The notes under the pieces were generated by a model, which saw nothing but the letters and a program-made list of their open reading frames with translations, was not told the DNA's origin and ran no database searches. Positions 42,236 through 50,131 of a stretch of DNA of 64,000 bases are shown one piece after another; the first letter of the stretch is position 1; every line of letters starts with the position of its first letter. The translations under genes and the position numbers were made by a program. The DNA is from M3007 sp965249785 (GTDB lineage Bacteria > Bacteroidota > Bacteroidia > Chitinophagales > Saprospiraceae). The stretch is from contig CBDFMU010000017.1 of the NCBI GenBank assembly GCA_965249785.1, forward strand, positions 62,001-126,000. Direction: 5' to 3'.

Positions 42236-42724
42236 ATGAAATTCGTCTCCGAAGAGGTGATCGACAAGGTCATCGAGCAGTTGGAAGATTACGCCGATGA
42301 ACAATATGAAAAACGCATGGAGGCTTTTGCCGACGCGCAACCTGTCGTAGTGGCCTGGCTATTCAGCGAGCAATTCGACCTGTTGAGCGAGGACGAAAAA
42401 GGCTATATGCAATATTTGGCCCTCATCGCTTGGAGTGCGAACGATCAGGTAAATGGGTCGCTGGGTGCGGTATCCGAAGAAGAAATAGGACAGGCCGAAG
42501 AAGCGAATTACGCGATTTTGGAAAGCAGTAAAGCCCAGGATTTCCGCGACCGTCTGGATGCCTTTTTTGACGGCACCGATCAGGAAGATTTGCTGGCCTT
42601 CGCCGAAGAAGCCGTGCTGGAAGAGGAAGAAGGCGACGAAGTGCTGATTACGAAGGAAGGGCGCGAGCCGATTTTCATCGCATTGAAAACTTTGGTGGAT
42701 GTGCTGACGAGCGGCGACGAGTAG
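42236..42724 (+). CDS. Acidic hypothetical protein
   Basis: This 162-residue protein is not recognised. It is strongly acidic (VLEEEEGDEVLITKEGREP), mostly helical, and has no signal peptide or membrane segment. A full-match promoter lies directly upstream and a stem-loop directly downstream, supporting a real monocistronic gene. Similar small acidic proteins are conserved hypotheticals in this phylum. Confidence 0.78.
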   Translation: MKFVSEEVIDKVIEQLEDYADEQYEKRMEAFADAQPVVVAWLFSEQFDLLSEDEKGYMQYLALIAWSANDQVNGSLGAVSEEEIGQAEEANYAILESSKAQDFRDRLDAFFDGTDQEDLLAFAEEAVLEEEEGDEVLITKEGREPIFIALKTLVDVLTSGDE

Positions 42725-42728
42725 TGTC

Positions 42729-42765
42729 AATCCCCTGATTGACGCAATAATGCCAATCGGGGATT
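42729..42765 (+). terminator. Stem-loop after the acidic hypothetical gene
   Basis: AATCCCCTGATTG (42729-42741) pairs with CAATCGGGGATT (42754-42765) with one bulged base. No T run follows, so termination is uncertain. Confidence 0.5.
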
Positions 42766-42897
42766 AGCAGTACATAACCCCTTGATTATCACGCCCATAC
42801 TGGCCGAGATTTCCAGTCAACAAAAAATCGGTGGACAATATTTGCCCTCATTTTCAATGAGTTGCGTAAAAAACTTTCAAAAAAGTTGCTTCACCGC

Positions 42898-42928
42898 TTG
42901 TTCATCCGAAAATGCCGCTTTACTTTTG
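42898..42928 (+). promoter_or_regulatory. Promoter of rplM
   Basis: TTG (42898-42900), 20 bases, then TACTTTTG (42921-42928). It lies 76 bases before the rplM ATG. Confidence 0.75.
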
Positions 42929-43004
42929 CGGCCTCTTTGGCGGGAGCCTGCTTTTTTGTGCCTGCCGAGACCATCAATATTTCAACATTTTTAACAGCAA
43001 TAGC

Positions 43005-43447
43005 ATGAACACGCTGAGTTACCGGACCGAGTCCATCAGTGCGGAGAAAGCCGAGCGCAAGTGGTATGTGGTAGACGCCGAAAATCAAGTGGCTGGCCGC
43101 TTGTGTGCCCACATGGCCAGCGTCCTGCGCGGCAAAAATAAGCCCTCCTACACTCCCCACGCCGATACGGGCGATTACATTATTGTCATCAATGCCGAAA
43201 AATTCGGTTTACGGGCGACAAATGGAACCAAAAAGAATATAAGGATTTCTCGCACCACCCCGGTGGTTTGAAGATCACTTTGGCCGTAGAAATGCTGGCA
43301 AAGCACCCGATTCGTATCATCGAACGTGGTGTGAAAGGCATGTTGCCTAAAACCAAACTGGGCAAGGCAATGGTGAAAAAAATGTTCGTGTACGAAGGCA
43401 CTGACCATCCACACGCAGCACAGAAGCCCATCGCACTCACCTTCTAA
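43005..43447 (+). pseudogene. rplM: Ribosomal protein L13 gene with a one-base frameshift
   Basis: The first part reads MNTLSYRTESISAEKAERKW, VVDAENQVAGRLCAHMASVLRG and VINAEK, a normal L13. After the A run at 43198-43202 the frame is lost and stops at 43271. In the other frame the rest of L13 continues: IRFTGDKWNQKEYKDFSHHP, GMLPKTKLGKAMVKK and FVYEGTDHPHAAQKP, ending at 43447. Adding one A restores a 147-residue protein, the family length. Because L13 is essential, an assembly or read error in the homopolymer is the likeliest cause. It forms the usual rplM-rpsI operon. Confidence 0.93.
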
Positions 43448-43469
43448 CATACAAAACCTACTTCCATAT

Positions 43470-43856
43470 ATGGAAATGATAAATGCTATCGGGCGTCGTA
43501 AAACGGCTGTTGCCCGGGTCTATCTGATGAAGGGAGAAGGAAATATTACGGTTAACGGTAAAGATTACCGCGAATATTTCCCGCAAATCCACATTCAGCA
43601 CAACGTAACCGACCCGTTCACGACAGTGGGCGCGGAGAACATCTACGATCTGAAAGTAAACGTGCGCGGTGGTGGCTATAAAGGCCAGGCCGAAGCAGTA
43701 CGGATGGGTCTGAGCCGTGCGCTGGTGAAACTCAACGAAGAGTTCCGCAAGCCGCTGAAAGCCCGCAAATTCCTTACCCGCGATAGCCGCTCGGTGGAAC
43801 GTAAGAAATACGGTCAGCCAAAAGCGCGTAAGAAATTCCAGTTCTCCAAACGATAA
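43470..43856 (+). CDS. rpsI: 30S ribosomal protein S9
   Basis: The 128-residue protein has NAIGRRKTAVARVYL, GNITVNGKDYREYFP, VRGGGYKGQAEAVRMGLSRAL and the basic tail RKKYGQPKARKKFQFSKR, the C-terminal extension that touches P-site tRNA. It lies 22 bases after rplM. Confidence 0.98.
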   Translation: MEMINAIGRRKTAVARVYLMKGEGNITVNGKDYREYFPQIHIQHNVTDPFTTVGAENIYDLKVNVRGGGYKGQAEAVRMGLSRALVKLNEEFRKPLKARKFLTRDSRSVERKKYGQPKARKKFQFSKR

Positions 43857-43861
43857 GAAAT

Positions 43862-43943
43862 AGTTATGAATTATGAATTATGAGTTATGGCCCAAGTGCT
43901 AAATAACTTATAACTCATAACTTATAACCCATAACTCATAACT
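43862..43943. repeat. Inverted heptamer array between rpsI and rpsB
   Basis: The left arm has about four TTATGAA-type heptamers. The right arm has about six ATAACTT/ATAACTC-type units in the opposite sense, giving a long imperfect hairpin. It separates two ribosomal genes and may terminate or pause transcription. Confidence 0.85.
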
Positions 43944-43962
43944 AAAAAATTGCTTTTGAACA

Positions 43963-44688
43963 ATGCAAAAGCCCACCTATAAAGAATTGCTCGATGCCGG
44001 TTGCCACTTTGGCCACTTGCGCAAAAAATGGAACCCGAAGATGACGCCGTACATCTTCATGGAGCATAAAGGGATCCACATTATTGACCTGAATCGTACC
44101 GCCGAACTGCTGGAACGTGCTGCGCTTGCTATGAAAGCCATGGCGAAAAGCGGCAAGAAAATCATGTTCGTGGCGACCAAGAAACAGGCCCGCGAAATCG
44201 TGCAGAAAGCCGCTGAAAGCGTCGGTATGCCTTTCGTAACCGAACGTTGGTTGGGCGGTATGATGACCAACTTCCAGACGATCCGTAAATCGGTGAAGAA
44301 AATGCAGAACATTGAGCGCATGCTTGGTGACTCCACGTTGACTTCCATCACCAAGAAAGAACGCCTGACCCTCAGCCGCGAACACGCCAAGATGGACAAG
44401 CACTTTGGTGGTATTGCCAGCCTGAACCGTCTGCCGTCGGCTGTGTTCATCGTGGATATTCACCACGAACATTTGGCACTGGCCGAGGCCAAAAAACTGG
44501 GCGTAAAAACCCTGGGTATGGTCGATACTAACTCCGACCCGACTCTGGTGGACTACGCTATCCCAAGTAATGACGATGCTTCCAAAGCCATCTCGTTCAT
44601 TACCAACTACTTAGTGGATGCCATCCGCGAAGGTTTGGAAGAGCGCAAGGCTATGAAGGGCGACGAAAAAGAAGTAGCCGAAGCGTAA
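43963..44688 (+). CDS. rpsB: 30S ribosomal protein S2
   Basis: The 241-residue protein shows the S2 landmarks LLDAGCHFGHLRKKWNPKM, IIDLNRTAELLERA, VGMPFVTERWLGGMMTNF and VDTNSDP. It binds the small-subunit head-body junction. It is followed by tsf, the standard rpsB-tsf order. Confidence 0.98.
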   Translation: MQKPTYKELLDAGCHFGHLRKKWNPKMTPYIFMEHKGIHIIDLNRTAELLERAALAMKAMAKSGKKIMFVATKKQAREIVQKAAESVGMPFVTERWLGGMMTNFQTIRKSVKKMQNIERMLGDSTLTSITKKERLTLSREHAKMDKHFGGIASLNRLPSAVFIVDIHHEHLALAEAKKLGVKTLGMVDTNSDPTLVDYAIPSNDDASKAISFITNYLVDAIREGLEERKAMKGDEKEVAEA

Positions 44689-44692
44689 GGGG

Positions 44693-44827
44693 GTTATGAG
44701 TTATGAGTTATAAGTTATTGGTTGACAGGAAAATACGATTAATTTCCTGTTTCTATATAGATAATGAACCATTAACGAACGCCCATAACTCGTGGCTCAT
44801 AACTTATAACTCATAATTCATAACTCA
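44693..44827. repeat. Inverted heptamer array between rpsB and tsf
   Basis: Heptamers TTATGAG, TTATGAG and TTATAAG (44693-44715) are mirrored by CATAACT, CATAACTTATAACT and CATAATTCATAACTC (44782-44827). About 65 bases of unrelated sequence form the loop. The array lies inside a probable operon. Confidence 0.85.
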
Positions 44828-44833
44828 AATAAC

Positions 44834-45670
44834 ATGAGCGATATCAAAGTTTCTGCTGCCGATATTAATAAACTGCGTCAAATGACCGGCGCGGGCATGA
44901 TGGATTGCAAAAAAGCCCTCGAAGAGACCAACGGCGACTACGAAGAGGCACAAGATTATCTGCGTAAAAAAGGCATCGCCAAAGCCGCCAAACGCGAAGA
45001 CCGCGAAGCCAAAGAAGGCGTAGTCGTTGCTCGTACGAATGCCGACCAAACCAAAGGCATCGTCCTCGCTCTCAACTGCGAAACCGACTTTGTGGCCCGC
45101 AACGAGAACTTCATCACTTTGGCCCAAAAACTGGCTGACATCGCCCTCGAAAATTTTCCACCGACGCTGGCCGATCTACTCAATTTGCCTTTCGACGAAA
45201 AAGGGTCCGTTGGCGAGAAAGTGAGCGAACAAACTGGCCTTGTTGGCGAGAAAATTGAACTTAGCCGCTATGAGCCTATTACCGGTGCTCAAATCCTGAC
45301 TTACAACCACTCGAACAATAAGCGTTCAGTGTTGGTGGCCCTCAATATGCAAAACGATGCCTTTGGACAGGCTGGTCGCGATGTCGCTATGCAAATCGCG
45401 GCCATGAGTCCAGTATCGGTCAGCAAAGACGACGTGGATCAACGTACTATTGAGCGCGAGTTGGAAATCGGTAAAGAACTGGCGCGCAACGAAGGCAAAG
45501 CCGAAGAAATGTTGGAAAAGATCGCCCTGGGCCGTCTCAACAAATTCTTTCAGGAGAGCACTTTGCTAAGCCAAAAGTTTGTCAAAGACGACAGCCAAAC
45601 GGTAGATCAATACCTGAAATCGCTGGATAAAGGCTTGACGGTGACTGGTTTCAAACACATATCACTGTAA
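44834..45670 (+). CDS. tsf: Elongation factor Ts
   Basis: The 278-residue protein begins with the UBA-like domain (INKLRQMTGAGMMDCKKALEE) and has TDFVARNENF, the nucleotide-exchange motif region, and the two core halves. It recharges EF-Tu with GTP. A clean terminator follows. Confidence 0.98.
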   Translation: MSDIKVSAADINKLRQMTGAGMMDCKKALEETNGDYEEAQDYLRKKGIAKAAKREDREAKEGVVVARTNADQTKGIVLALNCETDFVARNENFITLAQKLADIALENFPPTLADLLNLPFDEKGSVGEKVSEQTGLVGEKIELSRYEPITGAQILTYNHSNNKRSVLVALNMQNDAFGQAGRDVAMQIAAMSPVSVSKDDVDQRTIERELEIGKELARNEGKAEEMLEKIALGRLNKFFQESTLLSQKFVKDDSQTVDQYLKSLDKGLTVTGFKHISL

Positions 45671-45744
45671 ACACAATTTTAAAACGCCGAGCAATGTCAC
45701 TTTCTCCCATTTTGAAAATGACGCTTGGCAGTTTGTCTCATACA

Positions 45745-45780
45745 GAAAAGGGCAACGGTGCAAACCGTTGCCCTTTTTTT
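45745..45780 (+). terminator. Intrinsic terminator after tsf
   Basis: AAAAGGGCAACGGT (45746-45759) pairs with ACCGTTGCCCTTTT (45764-45777) around loop GCAA, followed by a T run. Confidence 0.92.
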
Positions 45781-45859
45781 GTGTTTTGAGCGCACCTCCT
45801 TTCGGTTTTTGTCGGAATGTACTGTTTGCATTTTAAGGTCGAAAAACGATTCTCTTCCT

Positions 45860-45888
45860 TTGGCCTTGGCGCAATTTTGTGACCTTTG
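45860..45888 (+). promoter_or_regulatory. Possible promoter of pyrH
   Basis: TTG at 45860-45862, 18 bases, then GACCTTTG (45881-45888), one base off the TAnnTTTG consensus. It lies 56 bases before the pyrH ATG. Confidence 0.4.
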
Positions 45889-45944
45889 CGCCGCAAATTG
45901 CAATCCTCCCTAAAAGCACTCACCTCTATCAAAACGGTTTCTGA

Positions 45945-46661
45945 ATGAGTAGCATCAAATATGCGCGTATCCTGTTAAAACTATCGGGCGAAAGCCTGAT
46001 GGGCAAGCAGAAGTTCGGTATTACAGCAGAAATGCTTCAACATTATGCCCATCAAATCAAGGAGTTACGAGAAGTCGGGGTGGAAGTGGCAGTCGTCATT
46101 GGCGGCGGCAATATCTTCCGGGGCATTCAATCTGATGGAACGGGCATCGAAGATGTGACCGGCGATTATATGGGCATGCTGGCTACCGTTATCAATGGCC
46201 TGGCTTTGCAAAGTGCGCTGGAAAGCATCGGCGTACAAACCCGCCTGATGACTGCCCTGCGCATGGAGAGCGTGGCCGAGCCTTACATTCGCCGTCGCGC
46301 TATCCGGCATTTGGAAAAAGGACGTGTAGTCATCTGCGCCGCCGGTACGGGTAATCCATTTTTTACCACCGATAGTGCCGCCGCGCTACGCGCCAACGAA
46401 ATTCAAGCCGACGTTATACTGAAAGGCACTCGCGTGGATGGCATTTACACCTCCGATCCAGAGAAAGACCCGATGGCGGTGAAATTTGACAAACTCACTT
46501 TTGCCAAAGTTATCAGCCTCGGACTCGAAGTGATGGACATGACCGCCTTCACACTGTGCAAGGAAAACAATATGCCGATCATCGTTTTCGACATCAATGA
46601 ACCGGAAAACCTGCGCCGCATTGTGCTGGGCGAAATGGTGGGCACGTTGGTGGAAGGATAA
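45945..46661 (+). CDS. pyrH: Uridylate kinase
   Basis: The 238-residue protein has the amino-acid-kinase fold landmarks ARILLKLSGESLMG, VVIGGGNIFRG, VICAAGTGNPFFTTDSAAAL and GTRVDGIYTSDPEKD. It phosphorylates UMP to UDP as a hexamer. The frame is intact and of normal length. Confidence 0.98.
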   Translation: MSSIKYARILLKLSGESLMGKQKFGITAEMLQHYAHQIKELREVGVEVAVVIGGGNIFRGIQSDGTGIEDVTGDYMGMLATVINGLALQSALESIGVQTRLMTALRMESVAEPYIRRRAIRHLEKGRVVICAAGTGNPFFTTDSAAALRANEIQADVILKGTRVDGIYTSDPEKDPMAVKFDKLTFAKVISLGLEVMDMTAFTLCKENNMPIIVFDINEPENLRRIVLGEMVGTLVEG

Positions 46662-46678
46662 ATAATGTCTGATTTTAC

Positions 46679-46754
46679 GAGTATTTGAATATTTGAGTAT
46701 TTGACAGCGATACGTTTTGATCAAATACTCAAATCTTCAAATAACCAAATACTC
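46679..46754. repeat. Inverted GAGTATTTG word array
   Basis: GAGTATTTGAATATTTGAG on the left is mirrored by TCAAATACTCAAATCTTC on the right. The right arm is nearly identical to 26726-26758. Confidence 0.8.
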
Positions 46755-46765
46755 TTTTACCTAAC

Positions 46766-47533
46766 ATGCTCACTATCACCTCCTACAACGTCAATGGTAT
46801 TCGTTCCGCCGTTTCCAAAGGGCTGTGGCAATGGCTGCGCGATGATCAATCGGACATCGTGTGTCTGCAAGAAACCAAAGCGCGCACCGAAGACGTGGAT
46901 ATGCTGGAATTGGAAGCATTGGGCTACTGTCACCATTGGCATTCTGCCGATAAAAAAGGATATAGTGGCGTGCTAACTATGGCGAAACGCCAACCCGACA
47001 ACGTGGTTATTGGTTGTGGCCTGCCTGTTATTGACTGCGAAGGCCGCATTTTGCGCACTGATTTTGGCGACTGGACATTGCTCAATTGTTATTTTCCCTC
47101 CGGCACGATGGGCGAAGTACGCCAAGGTTTCAAAATGGAATTTCTGGAACAATTTTCCCGCTGGATCAATGAATTGAAACGCGAACGCCCACAACTCATC
47201 GTGGTCGGTGATTACAATATTGCCCACGATGAAATAGATATTCATAACCCAAAAGCCAATCGCCACACCACCGGGTTCTTGCCGGAAGAACGGGCCTGGT
47301 TTGATCAATGGCTGGCCAGCGGTTTTACGGATGCTTTTCGTTTCAAAAATCCGGAATTGGTAGAATACAGTTGGTGGAGTTATCGGGCCGGTGTGCGGGC
47401 CAGCAACAAAGGCTGGCGCATTGATTATCAATGCACTACCGACAATTTGCGTGACCGCATCGTTCGTGCCCGGCACTTAACGGATGTCGTTCATTCCGAT
47501 CATTGCCCGATGCAAATGATTATTGATCTTTGA
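46766..47533 (+). CDS. xth: Exodeoxyribonuclease III
   Basis: The 255-residue protein has the AP-endonuclease landmarks SYNVNGIRSAV, VCLQETKA, GYSGVL, VGDYNIAHDEIDIHNPK, RIDYQ and the catalytic C-terminal SDHCPM. It incises abasic sites and trims 3' ends in base-excision repair. Complete and of usual length. Confidence 0.96.
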   Translation: MLTITSYNVNGIRSAVSKGLWQWLRDDQSDIVCLQETKARTEDVDMLELEALGYCHHWHSADKKGYSGVLTMAKRQPDNVVIGCGLPVIDCEGRILRTDFGDWTLLNCYFPSGTMGEVRQGFKMEFLEQFSRWINELKRERPQLIVVGDYNIAHDEIDIHNPKANRHTTGFLPEERAWFDQWLASGFTDAFRFKNPELVEYSWWSYRAGVRASNKGWRIDYQCTTDNLRDRIVRARHLTDVVHSDHCPMQMIIDL

Positions 47534-47602
47534 TCAACTCTCTACGCATCTGCCTATTGCTATTGGCTAAAACTCTACTGTTCTTTACCGTCCGAGTTTT
47601 CC

Positions 47603-47610
47603 TACCTTTG
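47603..47610 (+). promoter_or_regulatory. Bacteroidota -7 promoter word before lpxD
   Basis: TACCTTTG 60 bases before the lpxD ATG. No clear upstream TTG at standard spacing. Confidence 0.5.
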
Positions 47611-47670
47611 CCAGACTGCCCCTTACCCAATCCGCTGTAATCTCATCTTTTTACTCCCATCTTTTTCGGC

Positions 47671-48711
47671 ATGAAGGTCACTGCCGCCTATCTCGCACAA
47701 CTCCTCGACGGCTCGCTCGATGGCGACCCGCATGCTCAGGTGAGCCGCCCGGCCCGCATTGAAGAAGCCCAATCCGGCGATTTCGCCTTTCTCGACAATA
47801 GTAAATACGAGAATTTCGCCTACACCACAGAGGCTTCGGTCTTGCTGGTGCATCGCTCGTTCCAGCCCAGTCAGCCGGTTCAACCGACCTTGATTCGGGT
47901 AGACGACGTACGCAGTTCTTTGGCGTTGCTGCTGCAAAAATTCGACGAAAGTAACCAGAGCAGCGGCACTTCTATCGCCACAAATGCTTCGGTGCATGCC
48001 AGTGCCAAAATTGGAATTGGTACGAGCGTTGGTGCATTTGCTGTCATCGAGGAAGGCGCGATTATCGGCACTAATTGTATTATTTATCCGCAAACATATA
48101 TTGGCCGCAACGTGCATATCGGTGATAATTGTCGTCTTTACCCCGGCGTGCGTGTATTGTTTGATTGTGTAGTGGGCAAAAACTGCATCCTGCACGCTAA
48201 TGCAGTCGTCGGCTCGGATGGTTTTGGATTTGCTCCACAAGAAGATCTCAGTTGGGTAAAAGTGCCGCAAGTGGGTAATGTCATCATCGAAGACGATGTC
48301 GAGATCGGTGCTTGCACGTGTATTGATCGGGCCTCTATTGGTAGTACTACTATTCGCGCTGGTGCCAAACTAGACAACCTCGTCCACATTGCCCACAACG
48401 TAGAAATTGGTAAAAACACGGCCTTAGCAGCACAAGTCGGCATTGCGGGAAGTACTCGGCTCGGCAATAATTGCCAGATCGGTGGCCAAGCAGGTTTCGC
48501 GGGACATCTAAGTCTGGCTGATGGCACGCGCGTCCAGGCGCAAAGCGGAGTTGGCTCTAACACCACCGAACCCGGCTCCACGCTTTTTGGTTCCCCGGCC
48601 ATTGGTTTTCGGGATTTTATGCGCTCGCACGTAGTGTTCAAGCAGTTGCCGGAATTGCAAAAAAAGGTACTCTTATTGGAGAAGCAATTGAAAGAATTGA
48701 AGGGCAAATGA
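47671..48711 (+). CDS. lpxD: UDP-3-O-(3-hydroxymyristoyl)glucosamine N-acyltransferase
   Basis: The 346-residue protein has the N-terminal uridine-binding domain, a left-handed beta helix of hexapeptide repeats (for example IGIGTSVGAFAVIEEGAIIG), the catalytic-histidine segment LDNLVHIAHNVEIG, and a C-terminal helix (KQLPELQKKVLLLEKQ). It adds the second acyl chains in lipid A synthesis. Confidence 0.96.
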   Translation: MKVTAAYLAQLLDGSLDGDPHAQVSRPARIEEAQSGDFAFLDNSKYENFAYTTEASVLLVHRSFQPSQPVQPTLIRVDDVRSSLALLLQKFDESNQSSGTSIATNASVHASAKIGIGTSVGAFAVIEEGAIIGTNCIIYPQTYIGRNVHIGDNCRLYPGVRVLFDCVVGKNCILHANAVVGSDGFGFAPQEDLSWVKVPQVGNVIIEDDVEIGACTCIDRASIGSTTIRAGAKLDNLVHIAHNVEIGKNTALAAQVGIAGSTRLGNNCQIGGQAGFAGHLSLADGTRVQAQSGVGSNTTEPGSTLFGSPAIGFRDFMRSHVVFKQLPELQKKVLLLEKQLKELKGK

Positions 48712-48716
48712 ATCCT

Positions 48717-49454
48717 TTACTCCACTCCAAAGTGCTTACCTGCGCGCTGTTCCAACACCGTCATCGGAAACCGATCGGTTAATTTCGACTCCAAGTGGTA
48801 ATCGCCAAACGTCTTGCGGCTGTATACCAAGCCCAGACCTTTTGCGTACCATTCTTCGCCGGTTCCTTCTACTTCGGAGGTGCCTTCTTTGTCGTTGCCC
48901 ACTACTTCCCGCAAGCCAAAGCGAATGCAAGGATATGATTTGCCTTTAAATTCAAAATCCGGCCCGTCGCCCAGAAAACGGCGATTGCGAATTAGATAGA
49001 TTTTGGTAGCCGTATCGTTAGCAGGAGCGTAGTGCAGACGAAATAGAAAAATGCCCAGCGAATCCGTCACGCGAAAAGGAAAGACGTTCGCAGATTCTAT
49101 GGTGGTGCGTACTTGCACGGCCTTGCCGCTTACCGTGTCTGGTTCATACACAAAATAGTCGCGGGAAACCGCACCACTCTCAAAGAGTTTTTCGGTAGCG
49201 ATTTGGGAAATCTGGTAATTCCGGTCGTAGTTAGTAGCCGTGAGAAAAAGCCCACTATCGCGCAGGAACGAATGATAATACCAGTATTCATTCGCTGTAC
49301 TACCATTTTGAGTCACGGCATATTGATATACCTGGCCATCGTGAAGGTCTTCTGCCGGGAAGTAATAAGCGCGGATATTGCGTTTTCCATCGCTTTGGCA
49401 GGCAAGCAAAAATATAGCTGCCAACAAGACGCTACCAGACAAAAATATACGCAT
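48717..49454 (-). CDS. Hypothetical lipoprotein
   Basis: The 245-residue protein has a lipoprotein signal (MRIFLSGSVLLAAIFLLAC). The mature part is beta-rich (YYFPAEDLHDGQVYQYAVTQ, YHSFLRDSGLFLTATNYDRN, EEWYAKGLGLVYSRKTFGD) and resembles exported Bacteroidota lipoproteins of unknown role. The ATG at 49454 is preferred, since the longer frame to 49517 runs through the ssb terminator. It converges with lpxD with a 5-base gap. Confidence 0.82.
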   Translation of the reverse strand: MRIFLSGSVLLAAIFLLACQSDGKRNIRAYYFPAEDLHDGQVYQYAVTQNGSTANEYWYYHSFLRDSGLFLTATNYDRNYQISQIATEKLFESGAVSRDYFVYEPDTVSGKAVQVRTTIESANVFPFRVTDSLGIFLFRLHYAPANDTATKIYLIRNRRFLGDGPDFEFKGKSYPCIRFGLREVVGNDKEGTSEVEGTGEEWYAKGLGLVYSRKTFGDYHLESKLTDRFPMTVLEQRAGKHFGVE

Positions 49455-49461
49455 GGGAAAT

Positions 49462-49504
49462 GGAAAATAAAAACCTGAGCCGACGCGAAAGATCGGCTCA
49501 GGTT
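49462..49504 (-). terminator. Intrinsic terminator after ssb
   Basis: AACCTGAGCCGA (49472-49483) pairs perfectly with TCGGCTCAGGTT (49493-49504); on the minus strand a TTTTTATTTTCC run follows. Confidence 0.88.
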
Positions 49505-49592
49505 GGATTTTGATCAATGAAAAAGAGAATTCAATTTTTAAAACATTGAACTTCAGCGTTTTAAGATTTTACTTTCTCTTGTCTGGAAATTT

Positions 49593-50039
49593 CTAAAACG
49601 GCAAATCATCATCACCGCCCGCACTTACATCGGCGGTAGGCATATTACTGGTGCTCTTGGCGTTTGGCTCCGTAGTAGGAAAACGACTATCGTTGTTGCC
49701 GCCAGCAGCCCCTTCCCGTTTTTCCAGCAGTCGGAAACTATTGGCCACAATATCGGTCGTGTTGCGCTCTACGCCGTCTTTATCGGTGTACTTGCGATAG
49801 GAGATTTTGCCTTCCACAAACACCATCATGCCTTTTTTCAAGTTCTTTTCAGCCCGATCTGCATCCTCGCGCCAGACGACCACATTGTGCCATTCTGTAC
49901 GCGTTTGCCAGTTGCCTTCTTTGTCTTTGTAATTCTCGTTAGTAGCCAGGGAAAAACGGCCCACAGAGTTGCCGCCTTCCAAGTGACGAATCTCGGGATC
50001 ACCGCCGAGATTGCCGATAAGGGTGACTTTGTTAATCAT
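49593..50039 (-). CDS. ssb: Single-stranded DNA-binding protein
   Basis: The 148-residue protein has the OB fold (NKVTLIGNLGGDPEIRH, GRFSLATNENYKD, EWHNVVVWREDADRAEKNLKKG, YVEGKISYRKYTD) and the acidic C-terminal tip DDDLPF, which recruits repair proteins. ATG at 50039 is canonical. It lies just downstream of mutY on the same strand, 92 bases away. Confidence 0.97.
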   Translation of the reverse strand: MINKVTLIGNLGGDPEIRHLEGGNSVGRFSLATNENYKDKEGNWQTRTEWHNVVVWREDADRAEKNLKKGMMVFVEGKISYRKYTDKDGVERNTTDIVANSFRLLEKREGAAGGNNDSRFPTTEPNAKSTSNMPTADVSAGGDDDLPF

Positions 50040-50131
50040 GGTAAATGTGTGATTTATAGGTGAAAACTGTATTCGTAAAAAGTTTTTCCAGCTCTCTCGA
50101 GACAGTTTTTCCAGTAAAAAAAGTGGCGTGT

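Noticed and set aside
43175..43450. Open frames antisense to the second half of rplM
   Set aside because: The plus strand encodes the rest of L13, so these are shadows.
43862..44827. CRISPR array from the repeated words
   Set aside because: The words are heptamers without unique spacers of constant length, and no cas genes are present.
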